A stretch of 64,000 bases of DNA from Toxonevra muliebris (lineage: Eukaryota; Arthropoda; Insecta; Diptera; Pallopteridae), in the NCBI GenBank assembly GCA_963691655.1, contig OY829326.1:139022998-139086997 (forward strand). The letters run 5' to 3'. Both the position numbers and the translations under genes were made by a program. Shown piece by piece: positions 23,000 through 33,660 of this stretch. How positions within the stretch are numbered: the stretch's first letter is position 1; every line of letters starts with the position of its first letter. Below the pieces are notes generated by a model that was not told where the DNA came from, did no database searches, and worked only from the letters and a program-made list of their open reading frames with translations.

Positions 23000-24533
23000 A
23001 CAAGAATGGAAATAATTAGCATCATAAAAAGGTGTTAAAAGTATAAAAATTCTAATAAACAAAAATATTAGAAATCAATTTATTATTAAACTTCATATAT
23101 GTATATAAAAGATGAAAGCGTCTCTTAAACCAAAAAAGAATAAAACAAAAATTTGCATACAAAATGAAATCGAAACGTTTCTTCAGTACTCATTAAGTCA
23201 ATCGAAAATATAAAGCAAATCGTAGTAGAATTAATAATAAAAGTGAATCACGAAAAAAGAAATAAAAATAATGATGAGCATCGAAAATATTTGATGGCAG
23301 CATAAATTAAAAGTAAAAAAAAGAACCCGAACCGTTGCTAAAAAAATTTATATGCCAATTTAATAATAGGCAATAGCAATAGAAGTAAAAACAAAATAAT
23401 AGGTTTATTATTTAATTAAATACCAAAAGCAGTAAATTGAAATTGGCATCATCAAACACAGACAATCCGCTCAAATAGTATGCGTCTGCAGCATCATCAT
23501 TTTTAACATGTTAAACGGCTTCAACAGCAACGCATCAGTAAGAAGTATCAATTTGTTGTTTTGAATCATCTCCATCATCAAAATCAATAGTTAAATTTTG
23601 CTTTTGCTAATTTCATAGGCAAACACAAATGAAGAAAAAAACAACAACTGAAAGCCAAAAAAACGCTGCTGACCTAGAATTTGGTTGATTTTTTATTTCT
23701 CGTCTTCTTTTATGGCTGTGCAGACAGATACACATTGTTATTAATATTAATAATAATATTATTATTATTATTATTCCTATTCCTATTAGTAGATACTTAT
23801 TTCTACGGTTTCTAATACCGTTTTCAAGCATATTTAAATTAATGAAAATAATAGTTTTGTTATGTTTTCCCATAGCCATTGTTGTTGCTATTTTTCTTGT
23901 TCTCCGTTTCTCCTTCTTTTTCTTTTTTTTTCACCGCAGCATATATGTAAACATATTTTGCATTTTATTCTTTTACCTTTTTTTTTTGCATTTATTTCTT
24001 ATGCTAACATTAGCTAAAAAATAAAATTAAATAAATCTTTTATTCATTGGCATAATTCCATTGAATGTTGTTTGTGTTGTTTTTTTTGCATTGTTGCTGT
24101 CATAACGGTGCTCGTAATTTTATTTAATACTTTCAATCCGACAGTGATTTGCAAATGAAATGATCTAATTTTTTTATTTTTTATCGCATATCTACAGATA
24201 TTATTTGCACATTTTATAGATTCAAGTGAACTAGTGTAGAGTCAGAGCAAAAGAAAGAAAGACAGAGAGAGAGAGAGAGAAGGAAATATAATAACATCGT
24301 ATACGATTTACTTAAGATTTATCGGTTATTGCTAATGCCAAACTGTTAAACTTATATATCGTGGTATAAAATCATGTTATTTTTTCTAAGTAATAATTGA
24401 AAAATATTTGTAAAAATATTTTATGATTGCAAATGATATAATTTCTTGAAATAACAGGCATTGTAATTTAAATTGGTTGATAAGATACACTTACGTGCAA
24501 TCTAAAATTGATATTTTGTAGTATTATTGGTCG
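23000..24533. other. AT-rich spacer with microsatellites
   Basis: No gene recognised. Contains an (ATT)n tract at about 23755-23775 and a (GA)n tract at about 24264-24281. The Phe-rich short frames here are poly-T artefacts. Confidence 0.55.
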
Positions 24534-24535
24534 TA

Positions 24536-25754
24536 TTGTTTTCGTAATTTGGACATTTATTGTGAAAAACTGATTATAAATTTATTCTTTAAAGTATTGT
24601 CCATCGTTAGCCACAACCTTTTTCCATCTTTCGGATATCCTCATCTTTTGAGGCTATCCACGAATCGACCCATTTTTTTGAGTTCTTCGAAAGAACAGAA
24701 GTGCTGTTCAGCCAGGCCATGTGTCATCGATCGGAACAAGTGGTAATCAGAAGGAGCAATGTCTGGAGAATACGGCGGGTGGGGTAGCACTTTCCATTTC
24801 AGCGTTTCCAAGTATGTTTTTACTTGCCTTGCATCATGCGGCCGAGCATTGCCGTGCTGAAGAATAACTTCGTCGTGTCTATTCTCATATTCTGGCCTCT
24901 TATCTTTTAATGCTCGGCTCAAACGCATCAATTGTAGTCGGTAGCGGTCGCCAGTGATCGTTTCATTCGGTTTCAACAGCTCATAATACACGGCACCTTT
25001 TATATCCCACCAAATACACAGCATGAGCTTGGATCCATGGATGTTCGGCTTTGCCGTTGATGTTGATGCATGTCCGGGCGGTCCCCATGATTTTTTACGC
25101 TTTGGGTTATCGTAACGTATCCACTTTTCATCGCCAGTCACAATACGATGCAGAAAACCCTTTCTTTTCTGTCGTTCAATCAGCAGTTCACATGTGAAAA
25201 ATCGTCATTCGACGTCTCTCGACTTCAATTCGTACGGCACCCAATTTCCTTGCTTTTGAATCATTCCCAATGCTTTTAATCGTTTAGAAATGGTTGATTG
25301 ATCAACTCCTAAAGATTCTGAAAGTTCTTGTTGCGTTTGACATGAATCTTCTTCGAGTAATGCCTTCAATTCTTTATCTTCGAACTTTTTCGGGCCGCCT
25401 AAACGTTCCCTGTCTTCAACATCAAAATCACCACTTTTGAAACGGACATGCCACACCTGACACATTCTAACGTCTATAGCACAGTCAGGATAAGCTTCAG
25501 TGAGTAAACGATGTGCTTCAGTAGCGTTTTTCTTTAAATGGAAGAAGCAAATTGAAACTTCCCGCAAATGTTGTTTTGTTGGCACGAAATTCGACATTTT
25601 CAGCTATAGTAAAACACTTTTGTAAAATTATGAAAATTATTTGACAGATCAATTCTTATAGTATTTTTGGCGCTCTTCGAGATAGAATAGCTGTCAATGT
25701 CAAAAAAAAATGTCGCGTATGATAGATATGAAGTTAGTCACAATTACGAGTTTA
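24536..25754 (-). mobile_element. Second mariner element (mellifera-like)
   Basis: Holds a nearly full-length mariner transposase (separate entry). Proposed ends lie next to TA dinucleotides: TTGTTTTCGTAATTTGGAC at 24536 and, read inward from about 25754, TAAACTCGTAATTGTGAC. They share CGTAATT and flanking bases but match imperfectly. The transposase is firm, the exact termini tentative. The family differs from the mariner at 21.0-22.3 kb in both protein and ends. Confidence 0.75.
24582..25597 (-). pseudogene. mariner DD34D transposase with mutated second Asp
   Basis: Start ATG at 25597 (MSNFVPTKQHLREV). Then: N-terminal DNA-binding region; FKSGDFDVEDRERLGGPKK; an LGVDQSTISKRLKALGM helix; WVPYELKSRDVE at the end of the first open stretch. 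One TGA at 25204-25206 interrupts it where an Arg codon (CGA) is expected, a single C-to-T change. The frame continues RFFTCELLIERQKRKGFLHR, TGDEKWIRYDN (first Asp), GSKLMLCIWWDIKGAVYYEL, LQHGNARPH and YSPDIAPSDYHLF (third Asp). The second catalytic residue reads Gly in QHGNARPH instead of Asp. Near the end an extra A in an A-run (about 24668) shifts the frame, and a further short loss precedes ERWKKVVANDGQYF (about 24590-24630). It is the best-preserved transposase in the window, but inactive. Confidence 0.92.
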
Positions 25755-25912
25755 TACATTCAATATAAAACTTTGTAAAAATATAAAAGTTTTATATAAA
25801 TATGGCCCAATCTATGTGTATATTCTAGGATCAACAATACTATCGTTAATGCTAAATTTAGAAGAACCTATCAAATATTTCAGAGAAATTACAATGGATA
25901 TCTCAACCTAGC

Positions 25913-25959
25913 ACCCAGCCCACCTGCACCCCCAAGTGCAGGTCAAACCCTAGCTGGGT
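25913..25959. other. GC-rich nested stem-loop
   Basis: An outer stem ACCCAGC / GCTGGGT (25913-25919 with 25953-25959) encloses an inner perfect 7-bp stem CCTGCAC / GTGCAGG (25923-25929 with 25936-25942). It stands out in AT-rich DNA, 45 bp upstream of the inverted-repeat element starting at 26005. The function is unknown. Confidence 0.5.
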
Positions 25960-26004
25960 CTACTTTAAAAACAAGTGTTGGTTAAAAAAGAATCACTATA
26001 TATA

Positions 26005-26953
26005 GGGGAAAGGCATGCAGGTTGAGACGGGTTTTGTTTTTATGTCCAAAATTTTTCACTAAAAAAAATATCACAGAAAGCTATATAACGTAATGTTTTG
26101 GGCTACACCTTTGTTGCAGAAAATAGTTGCATTGCTTGAAAAATTAAAAAGTTATGGCCAATTTTCCGAACATATGTTTTTTGGCAAAAAAAATTATGAC
26201 GATGAATTACAAAGTATTATTGTTTATTTGTTTATCATAAAGGCCTCAGCCATGAAGAAGAGAAAAAAAGATAAGAAATTTCATTAATTTTCGTCAGAAC
26301 GATCGGCATCAGAGTCGCCGCGTTATGGCACACTTTAAATGGAATGGTTGTTGGCACTTGTTGCATTCCACGGAATTTATGATAGTTAGTTTGGATGGTA
26401 AATTCTTCATACATATCATACAGAAATCAACATGTTTACCTGAAAACGACGTGTTCTTTTTTTCGACTGCCCGTGTTCGCTTATTATAAAAGTTCAATAG
26501 CAATTCCGAACATAAATAAGCATTAAAATGAGGTTTCTGACGCTTTCCAACCAAAACGTATAACGGCACATAGTGTCTCAACCTAGATGCCTTCATGCGC
26601 CTCAACCTGCAAGCATCGCCGATATTTTGAAGTGATGTAATATTTTTTTCACTGTGCAAGATATGTTCGAAATTCCTTTGGAACATTAAAATAGAGCATA
26701 AACTGTGGTACGAATGTTATATTAACCTTTTTGTATGGCTTCAATAACTACACTTTTTTACGTTTAGAAAATTCTGAAATTCACTTTTTTCATAAAAATT
26801 GTTTGGATATTCTGTTTGAAGCATAAGGAATGGCAACAAGTAGGTCTCTCTGTAATAAAAAATTTATTACTGATATTATATCAACGTGACAGCAGGAACA
26901 TTCGTACCGTTAGTGGAAAAATAAAATATTGGGCTGTCTGCATGCCTTTCCCC
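26005..26953. mobile_element. Unclassified TIR element with a Cys-rich ORF
   Basis: Perfect 16-bp inverted termini GGGGAAAGGCATGCAG at 26005-26020 and 26938-26953. Just inside both ends are loosely related sequences (GACGGGTTTTGTTTTTATG on the left; CCCAATATTTTATTTTTCC read inward from the right). The 949-bp body carries a 125-codon minus-strand frame with a zinc-finger-like C-terminus (separate entry). No convincing target duplication is visible, so the superfamily is open. It is either a short element with its own small protein or a deletion derivative retaining a transposase C-terminus. Confidence 0.65.
26309..26686 (-). CDS. Cys/His-rich small ORF inside TIR element
   Basis: A 125-codon frame that begins near the right part of the element and ends in a compact cysteine cluster: FCMICMKNLPSKLTI...VECNKCQQPFHLKC, spacing CX2CX16CX2CX4HX2C. 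The upstream part is basic (RLRRMKASRLRHY; FYNKRTRAVEKKN). Cys-rich C-termini of this general kind occur in piggyBac-type transposases and in PHD/RING-like fingers, but I cannot assign it to either. If it is a remnant of a transposase, it is only the last fifth or so. No paralogue is visible in the window. Confidence 0.4.
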   Translation of the reverse strand: MFQRNFEHILHSEKNITSLQNIGDACRLRRMKASRLRHYVPLYVLVGKRQKPHFNAYLCSELLLNFYNKRTRAVEKKNTSFSGKHVDFCMICMKNLPSKLTIINSVECNKCQQPFHLKCAITRRL

Positions 26954-27199
26954 AAATACTAAAGATATTAAAAACTGTTTTTGAGTTTCTTTAACAATAA
27001 TGGAAAACGGAAAATTTTGGCCAAATCAATGAACATATTATATGAAGAGCCTGCTTTAATATTCTATACTCTTGCGGAGCTATAAGGCGCCACGCTGTGA
27101 ATCAAATCTCAAGTTTTTCATAACAGCATTATTCCAGTATGGCATAAGGTTGTCGAACCATATTTGGTAAACCTGATTATTTTATGGCGGGGTATGTTT
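26954..27199. other. Short spacer
   Basis: No feature recognised. Confidence 0.4.
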
Positions 27200-27709
27200 C
27201 TCATTAGAAATCCAATATAGAGTTGTGGGTGAGGAAAGCCTGTGTGGCCTATTACTCCTGCAATAGGTTATTTGGCAAAAGATGGGGCTTGCGGCCTTAG
27301 ATTACACACTGACTATATACAACAATAGTTCGTCCGATATAAATTTACAGTGCAATAGTTTAGTGACTAGCTCTGGGTAAGTGCTCCATTGTTCGGAAGC
27401 TTAGTAGAGTTCAGAGAACAGCGTGTATTGGTATTACAAGAGGCATACGTACTTGCCCTGCGGATGCGCTGAACATAAAGCTACAACTCAAACATAAGGC
27501 TACATCAAAAATATTGCCTTCAATAGCGCGATAAGGCTTAAGACAATCGATTATTGAGCCGAACGTACTTATGGATACAGTAAAGTTTTAGGTACTATAG
27601 CAAACTTTGTGTTCAGAGGGAAAAGATTACATCAGACTTCAACTGTGTTTCAAAAGCGATTTTTAGTTAAGAATGGAAAAAATTATTTGTCTGCAATCAT
27701 TCATAGAAG
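27200..27709 (+). pseudogene. RNase H LINE, RT thumb part (split by hAT-like insert)
   Basis: Plus-strand blocks in mixed frames: an ALW.Y...GKRWGL-like stretch near 27240-27290; LYTTIVRPI near 27315; the thumb block SKVQRTACIGITRGIRTCPA near 27405-27465; and GYSKVLGTIANFVFRGKR, then STVFQKRFLV near 27570-27675. These follow the usual order between the RT palm and the RNase H domain in R1/LOA/I-type LINEs. The reading breaks off at the hAT-like element starting at 27710, and the RNase H domain appears from about 29090. The two parts are probably one original copy. Confidence 0.7.
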
Positions 27710-28402
27710 CAGCGTGGCCGTTGATAAATTTCAAAAAGTTGCAAGAAAAGTGTCACTGAGAGATAAAAGAAACGCTTATTTCATTTCACAGCAGTTTGCA
27801 TATACACAAAAATATATTAATATATTGAATGTAAAAAAAAAAAATATCCCAAGTGCTTACATATATACACTAAGACACCTCACGAACAAAAGTTGTTGTA
27901 CACCTTCTAAAATGAACCTCGGTTTATTTTATGATGATTCACAAAATATTTCAGCTCTAGCGATTACTGTTCGATTTTGAAAAAAAAACTCTAAAAATCG
28001 CCTTTTCTCGAGTCTGCTAGCAGATTTAAAAAAAGTTGTATGCAGGACCCTAGCATTTTTCAGTATCTATCATTTGTAAACTTTTAATTGTCCAAACAAT
28101 TTACCGTAAGTCAGTGTGGCAAATTTGAAAATATCAACAAGTTTGTAAAAAATCTCATAAAACGACAGTGTTGCAACTAAAATGTAGGTATGCATTAGTA
28201 TTGCGAACTTTCAAGTTAAAGGCAATGGATTTTTCGTATCATTTCATGTGAATATCACACTTTTTGCAAAAAAAAGTCTCAAAATTTGCAAGGATTCTTA
28301 AGAAAGGCTCAAATGTTGGGAATTTTCGAAAAATCGTGTCAAAGTCTCCAAGCAGTTAAAAAGGTTGCGAATTGCAAATTTAGTCTCATAACGGCCATGC
28401 TG
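27710..28402. mobile_element. hAT-like MITE inserted in a LINE
   Basis: Ends CAGCGTGGCCGTT at 27710 and, read inward from 28402, CAGCATGGCCGTT (12/13). The flanking octamers are CATAGAAG (27702-27709) and CATAGTAG (28403-28410), 7/8, consistent with a hAT target duplication. The 693-bp interior has no transposase. The 123-codon open frame at 27609-27980 starts in the LINE and runs into this element by chance. Confidence 0.75.
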
Positions 28403-28581
28403 CATAGTAGAAGTGAATTATTATAAAAACATTTATATTATAATCTGTTGAAGTTTTTGCAGTCTTCTTCACTCTATTTTGTGGTTGCTTTTCTTCTGTT
28501 GATACTCTCTACACTTATCGGCACAAACATGATGTACTAGTATACGTATATAACATAAGAGAGGAAAGTTTCCCTATATGA

Positions 28582-28888
28582 CCTCGATAGTCTAGTGGGT
28601 AGTGCACTAGACTTTCATCTGGGAGGTTCGGGTTCGATTCCCGTCTTCGTCTGGTGGTTAATTTTCATTACTTTCTTATATTCACTATCAATATGAAGTG
28701 TATGAGAATTATAAGATAGTGTACAAGTACACACATTGGTTGGTAATGGCAAAACCACCAAGGCGATAAAAAATTGCCACACCGCCGTTCGGAATCGGCG
28801 TTAAACTGTAGGTCCAACTATGTGGTATCACAATGGGTCGTTCAGGCCTAAGTGTGTCTCTCGACAGCCACTCCAACCTAACCTAACC
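28582..28888 (+). repeat. tRNA-Glu-derived SINE, copy 1
   Basis: The head resembles tRNA-Glu with a UUC anticodon region: A-box-like TAGTCTAGTGGGTAGTGC (28588-28605), the anticodon-loop stretch GACTTTCATCTGGGAGG, and B box GGTTCGATTCCCG (about 28631). It is followed by a body (TTGGTTGGTAATGGCAAAAC at 28737) and a tail GGTATCACAATGGG...ACAGCC...CCAACCTAACCTAACC. A perfect 12-bp target duplication TTCCCTATATGA flanks it at 28570-28581 and 28889-28900, proving retroposition. Its tail resembles the 3' end of the RNase H LINE at 2.1-3.4 kb. It is not a functional tRNA gene because the acceptor stem is not closed. Confidence 0.9.
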
Positions 28889-29089
28889 TTCCCTATATGA
28901 GATAAAACTGCGAGAAATCGACTCTCTGCATAATTGTATGTAGTCAGTCCCCATATGACCTCGTTTGCTAAACACTAACAATATCATAATTTCGTTTCTT
29001 ATTAGTTTCTTATGAGTGCAACAACAATGCGATTTCCGTTGCAAAATTTTTGATTTACCACCGCTAAAGAAGTTTCACTTAAAAAAAAG

Positions 29090-29930
29090 AAGCTTTTTAA
29101 CAGAATACGACACTCCCATTTTTACAGATGGTTCAAAAATAGCCTGTAGAGTGGATGCGGAGGTGCACTCACCGCATGTGGAAATAAATAAATCAATCTT
29201 CACTTGTACCTAATGATAGCTTGGTTTTTCAGGCTTAAGTTCTGGCTATTAGAGAGGCTTGTCGACTAGTAAAGCTATGATCACAGATAAGTATAAGGTC
29301 GCTATTTTTATCGACAGCCAGGCAGCAATGAATTAGCACGCTCAGACTCAGCCTCTCTTGACCAATCTTTAGGGATATCAGATCTAATCCCCTTGGGAGT
29401 CGTCAAGAGAGGCATGTACCGGCACTGTTTTTAACTGGCTAATCGGAGGTAGAAGTCACTAACATCCTGTATTACCTCGCGTGCGACATGATCGTCATAT
29501 AATGATGGTAGGTCTCTCGAGTTTTTAACCAGGGATCGTACCGATACAGCTAGGTAAACAGCAGCCTACGCCGGCCACTGATGTATAGGTACCCACGCAG
29601 AGAAACAGCGCATCCCTTTTAAAACTCACTGCAAAAGTTGTGGAAATTTAGAAGAAAAAGCTACATTTTCCTATTTTCTTTGTGAATACCCAGCCTTGGT
29701 GAACACTAGATATAGGTCCTTGGGAAATAATTTTCTCGACGACCTGTCCGATTGTTCGGCGGTCAGCCCAAAGAATCTACTGGGATACCTAAACTCCATG
29801 GGGTTGGTTTAGTAAGAGTCCAGCATTAATTCCAATTTGGTGAGAAAGTGGTTTCAAAACGGCGCTATAGCGCTAATTGTGACTCACAGTGGGTCAACCA
29901 CCTTAACCATCCAACCAACCATTTTTCATA
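29090..29930 (+). pseudogene. RNase H LINE, RNase H and C-terminal part
   Basis: Plus-strand blocks: PIFTDGSKIACRVDAEV (29116-29166; first RNase H Asp), IFIDSQAAM (29308-29334; a later RNase H motif), a Cys-rich stretch CKSCGNLEEKATF (29633-29671), FLCEYPALVNTRYRSLGN, and LGYLNSMGWF at 29781-29810 near the normal end. The 3' sequence GTGACTCACAGTGGGTCAAC...CCAACCAACC (29878-29921) again has the LINE/SINE-type tail. Frames are broken. It is probably the downstream part of the LINE at 27200-27709. Confidence 0.75.
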
Positions 29931-30074
29931 TAATTTTTTCCAAAAACGACCAAAGAACAGTGAAATCGGTAGTGAAAAGGTAGTGTGAAATCATTATATT
30001 AAAAGCCGTTTGAATTTTTTCCTAAAACGACCAAATGCCACATCTACCGTGTATATAATTCAGATAAACTCATA

Positions 30075-30560
30075 TCAGTCTAAAACATAGGTCGGCACAG
30101 TTTCGGCTGTTGTGAGCGAATGATGCCCGATAGATGCCGGACCGATTTCGGTCAATATTTAATACTTACATGTTTAGAAAATTAAAGGGTCAAAAAACTT
30201 CAAGCGTTTTTAGTCGACATCGTCAAAACAATACTCGCCCGACCATAGATCCAATATTTTGGACTTATCGCTCCAAAATCGAAATCATAACAAACGTGAC
30301 AGGTGTTGATAGAAAATTAAATTATACTCAAAATTTAATAAAAATGAAACCGCAGCAAAAAGAACAATTACAAGCAAATCCGTAAAATTTGGTTATATTC
30401 AATTGAAATGTTATAAATTTTTAAAAATATCAGGCCGAATTCGACAGTTAATGTCGGTCTAAAATCATTCAACGATATCGGATCGAAATTGCCAGTCAGT
30501 GGCGGTCCGATATCCTTTAGGGATTTCGGCCGAGTTTTCAATAGTGCTACACGCCTTCCA
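30075..30560. repeat. Palindrome-rich unclassified repeat
   Basis: Dense CCGA/TCGG words in AT-rich DNA, including the palindrome GACCGATTTCGGTC (30140-30153) and an inverted pair GATATCGGATCG / CGGTCCGATATC (about 30474-30485 with 30503-30514, one mismatch). The pattern suggests subterminal repeats of a DNA element. Its ends could not be fixed: GTCGGCACAGTTTCGG at 30092 and CGGCCGAGTTTTC at 30527 are candidates. Confidence 0.35.
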
Positions 30561-32149
30561 TATATATACTCCATACTCTATAATATATACTTTATAGCTA
30601 CCTTATATTAGCAAATATAAACTTCTAATTAAATTCATGGCAAGTTAAGGAAATACTTTCCACATTAACACTTAAATAAATTTTACAAAATAACCCTTGA
30701 AAATTGTGGTATCACTATAGACCCTAAGGTTTATGTCAGGCTTTGCCGCCACTAAAATTTAACCAAGCCAATCACTCAACTAGCATGTAAAGGTTGTTCG
30801 TAGTACCTTTATGCATTTTCAGTTCTTCAAACAATTACGAGTAGTTAAGTCAAGGATTATATTCCCATATTTCTAGGAAATATAAGTAAGTGTTTACTGA
30901 AAAGAACTTGTAAATATATAAAAATATTTTTTTCTCATTAGTTTTTAATTAGTTGTAATACAACTAACTATTATTAGCCCTTCAAAAAACATATTAAAGA
31001 TGCCTTAAAGTCATACACATCTACATGTCACTTAGCTAATACAATTCCCCACTCTACCTGCCTTTGAACTTCTTTTCGTTTTTAGCAACAAATTATTCCC
31101 ATGAGAAGAGATTTTCAAAGAATATATAGCGAAGAATGCATTAATTAAGACCAATTACAAATCTGCCATTTAACATTTCCAAAGCAATTAATATTTTCCC
31201 CCTACACTTATATTACTGGGCAGTTATCTTAATAATGCCTGACATACTATGCATAAGTATATACATTTATATGCATGTATGCATGTAGTAGTATGAGCAA
31301 ACATAGCTATTTACTTCTAGTCGAGTGAAATGTGTAACTGGCACCACTTACTAACTAACTACTGTGAGGTGATATTTCACAAATGTAGTTTGTGGTCAAC
31401 TAAGTAGAAAAGTATGAAAGGCACTAGCAGCATGCAAAATAAACATCGATCATATCTATTTTAAGTATTTTGCGCACCAACACCAATATCACATCTTAAC
31501 CACCAGCAGAATTCACCAACTAAACAGAATCCAAAACACCATCATCATTCTCATCATCATCATCAACATCATTTGTACATGAATGAAAAAGTGAAATGTT
31601 GAGTAGCAACTCTAGTCTTTTTGCTGTCGCTGTTGTTTGTTGGAGTTGCTGTGGTTTTTGTTGTTGTAGCGATGTGATTTTTTTTTTTTTAAGTTTGTCT
31701 GTTAGTATTAGAATTAAGCTGTAATAGCATTAATAACATTTTTTGAGGGTATTAAATGGAAAAAGTGATAGAAGAAGCGTAAAAGAAAGAAGACAAATCA
31801 ATTTAAATGTGAAAGTTTTTGTTTTAGTTATTTGCTTAGTTTGGTTTATTTTGTTTTTCTTAGTTTTGGTTTTGGGAATGTTTGGTATCAAGCAAGATAA
31901 CAACAACACGCACAAATGCAATTTAAAAGAATTAGAAAATTTCAACTACACTTGAAATAGTTTTTGGAGAATTTTGGGGAATGTTTTATTTGGAAAAAGA
32001 ATCAGTGCGAAAATTAGCCTATTAAGCTTAAGTTTTACTATTATGACTAAAACAATTAATTTTTTGACTTACTACTTTTGAAAAACTAAAGTTGGAACCC
32101 AAAGATTTTTTCAATGTTCTAAAAGAATTTAGGATGAAACGCTTTGAGT
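30561..32149. other. AT-rich spacer
   Basis: No gene recognised. Contains ATGCATGTATGC words near 31270, CATCAT repeats near 31545-31570 and GTTGTTG/GCTGTTG words near 31620-31670. Confidence 0.5.
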
Positions 32150-32720
32150 AAATATGTAGGCAAGTATTTAAAATGTATTAAATTAAATACAGAGTATAAT
32201 TTCTCTCAGTGCATTTAAATTTAAACTAAAAAATTTCAGTTATTAGATATTGCCAAAATCAATAGATTTAAGTAGAAAAAGTTTGCTTCTATTGGGGGAA
32301 AAAGTGCTCATGATTTAAGCCAGAGGGAATATAACCCCAAATAAAAACATGTAATAAATTTCTCTAAGTGTATTAAGAAACCTATAATATATTCTTAAAA
32401 CTTATATTTCTGTTAAGAAAACTAAAAATCAAATGACTTGAGTAACAAACTTGTTGCTTAAAGAAGAGTTGCTCGTGATTTTCCATAGGTAAAATGAAGA
32501 GTTGTATTTAGTTCCAGCTAGAACGAATAAAAACACCTGTTTCTCTCAGTGTATTAGAAAACTCAGAAAATTATTTCCATATATTATAATAATAATAAAT
32601 AAGTCTATGATGAAAACCCGAAATCAAAACATTCAACTCTCTAACTTATTATAGCTTATGGTTTAAGTCTGAATAAGTAAAATTGAAAACCTCTTCTAAA
32701 TTGTTATCAGTGTGCAGCCC
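32150..32720. repeat. Local divergent repeat family, cluster A
   Basis: The words TTTCTCTCAGTG (32200), TTTCTCTAAGTG (about 32359) and TTTCTCTCAGTG (about 32541) recur about every 160-180 bp. They are interleaved with blocks like AAATCAAATGACTTGAGTAA followed by CAAACTTGTTGCTTAAAGAA (32427-32470) and a more diverged relative at 32257-32310. The same block recurs almost unchanged at 35311-35360. It looks like an old tandem family now scattered over about 3 kb. Confidence 0.6.
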
Positions 32721-32899
32721 GGTTGCCAAAAATTCACAAAAATCAAAATTTTTAAGTTTTTGCGTGGGTGAAAGAAGTCTGAAGAAATGAAATCTTCAGT
32801 ATAGTTTCTCTGCGTACGTTTCAGCGTACCTAAGAATAAAAACCTTTAAATATTAATATAAAACATTGTTATTATTATTATTGTTGTGTTGTGTTATCT

Positions 32900-33660
32900 A
32901 TTGTGCTCTTTCATGAGCTTACAATACACCCATAAGTCCACCCTTCAATATAAATTTTAATATTTGGTAGCCGTCTAGAAGCTTTCTTTGAGTATGCAGA
33001 AGTGCGGTGCCTAAGATGTATTTCGTAAAACTTGTATTAGTCATTAAAAAGAATTATCAGTTTGGCAAGATCAGAATTCAAAGTGAGAACCTCTGTAACG
33101 ATTCTCAAATTGTTCTTCGCCATGTTCAAAAATTCTGAGTGTTCTTATGAGTGTTTTCAATTTTTTGTTTGGTAAATTTTCCCTATAGAACTTTTTTTGC
33201 AGTTCATTCTTTTTCTTAATGAATAGTAAGAAGTTTGCTTTTCCCATCTCGTAGAAGGATTCTGGACTCATAAAACGAGTTGGTGTTCCTTTCTTTGATT
33301 TATCAGGAACTTCATTTCATTCAAACTCAATATCTCTCTGAACCCATAAGGTCAAAACCCGTTTATTCTTGGTGAGCTTATATAGTTTATTGAGTGGCTT
33401 GATCACTAATTTTAAGGTAATATGATCGGCACTTAATGCCTTGATGCTCGCTTGACTGTTGAATAGGATCGAAATATTTTAGTTCTAGTAACTGCGCTTG
33501 ATGTTGAAGTATGTATATCTATCATTTGCGTATGTTTTTTCCTGAAAGATGCCAATATACCTACCCATGGGTTCTTAGTGTCTTAGGCTCAAATACTCCT
33601 GTTTTGGTTCCTTATCCTTTAGAAAACGGTCTGTGTACCATGCTATCAAATCCTAGTTTA
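32900..33660 (-). pseudogene. LINE RNase H domain remnant
   Basis: The minus strand reads ISILFNSQASIKALSADHIT (about 33410-33475), equivalent to the usual FTDSQAAI block with the Asp lost. It continues LVIKPLNKLYKLTKNK, then (after frame changes) PTRFMSPESFYEMGKANFLL, and ENLPNKKLKTLIRTLRIFEH near 33120-33180. An earlier portion near 33600 may be the start of the RNase H domain. The order and spacing fit an RNase H-bearing LINE. It is heavily decayed. Confidence 0.6.

Noticed and set aside
27609..27980. 123-codon open frame as a host gene
   Set aside because: Its first 23-34 codons are LINE ORF2 and the rest runs through a hAT-like MITE starting at 27710.
28582..28660. A functional tRNA-Glu gene
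   Set aside because: A and B boxes are present, but the acceptor stem does not close, a 230-bp body and LINE-type tail follow, and a 12-bp target duplication flanks the whole; it is a SINE.
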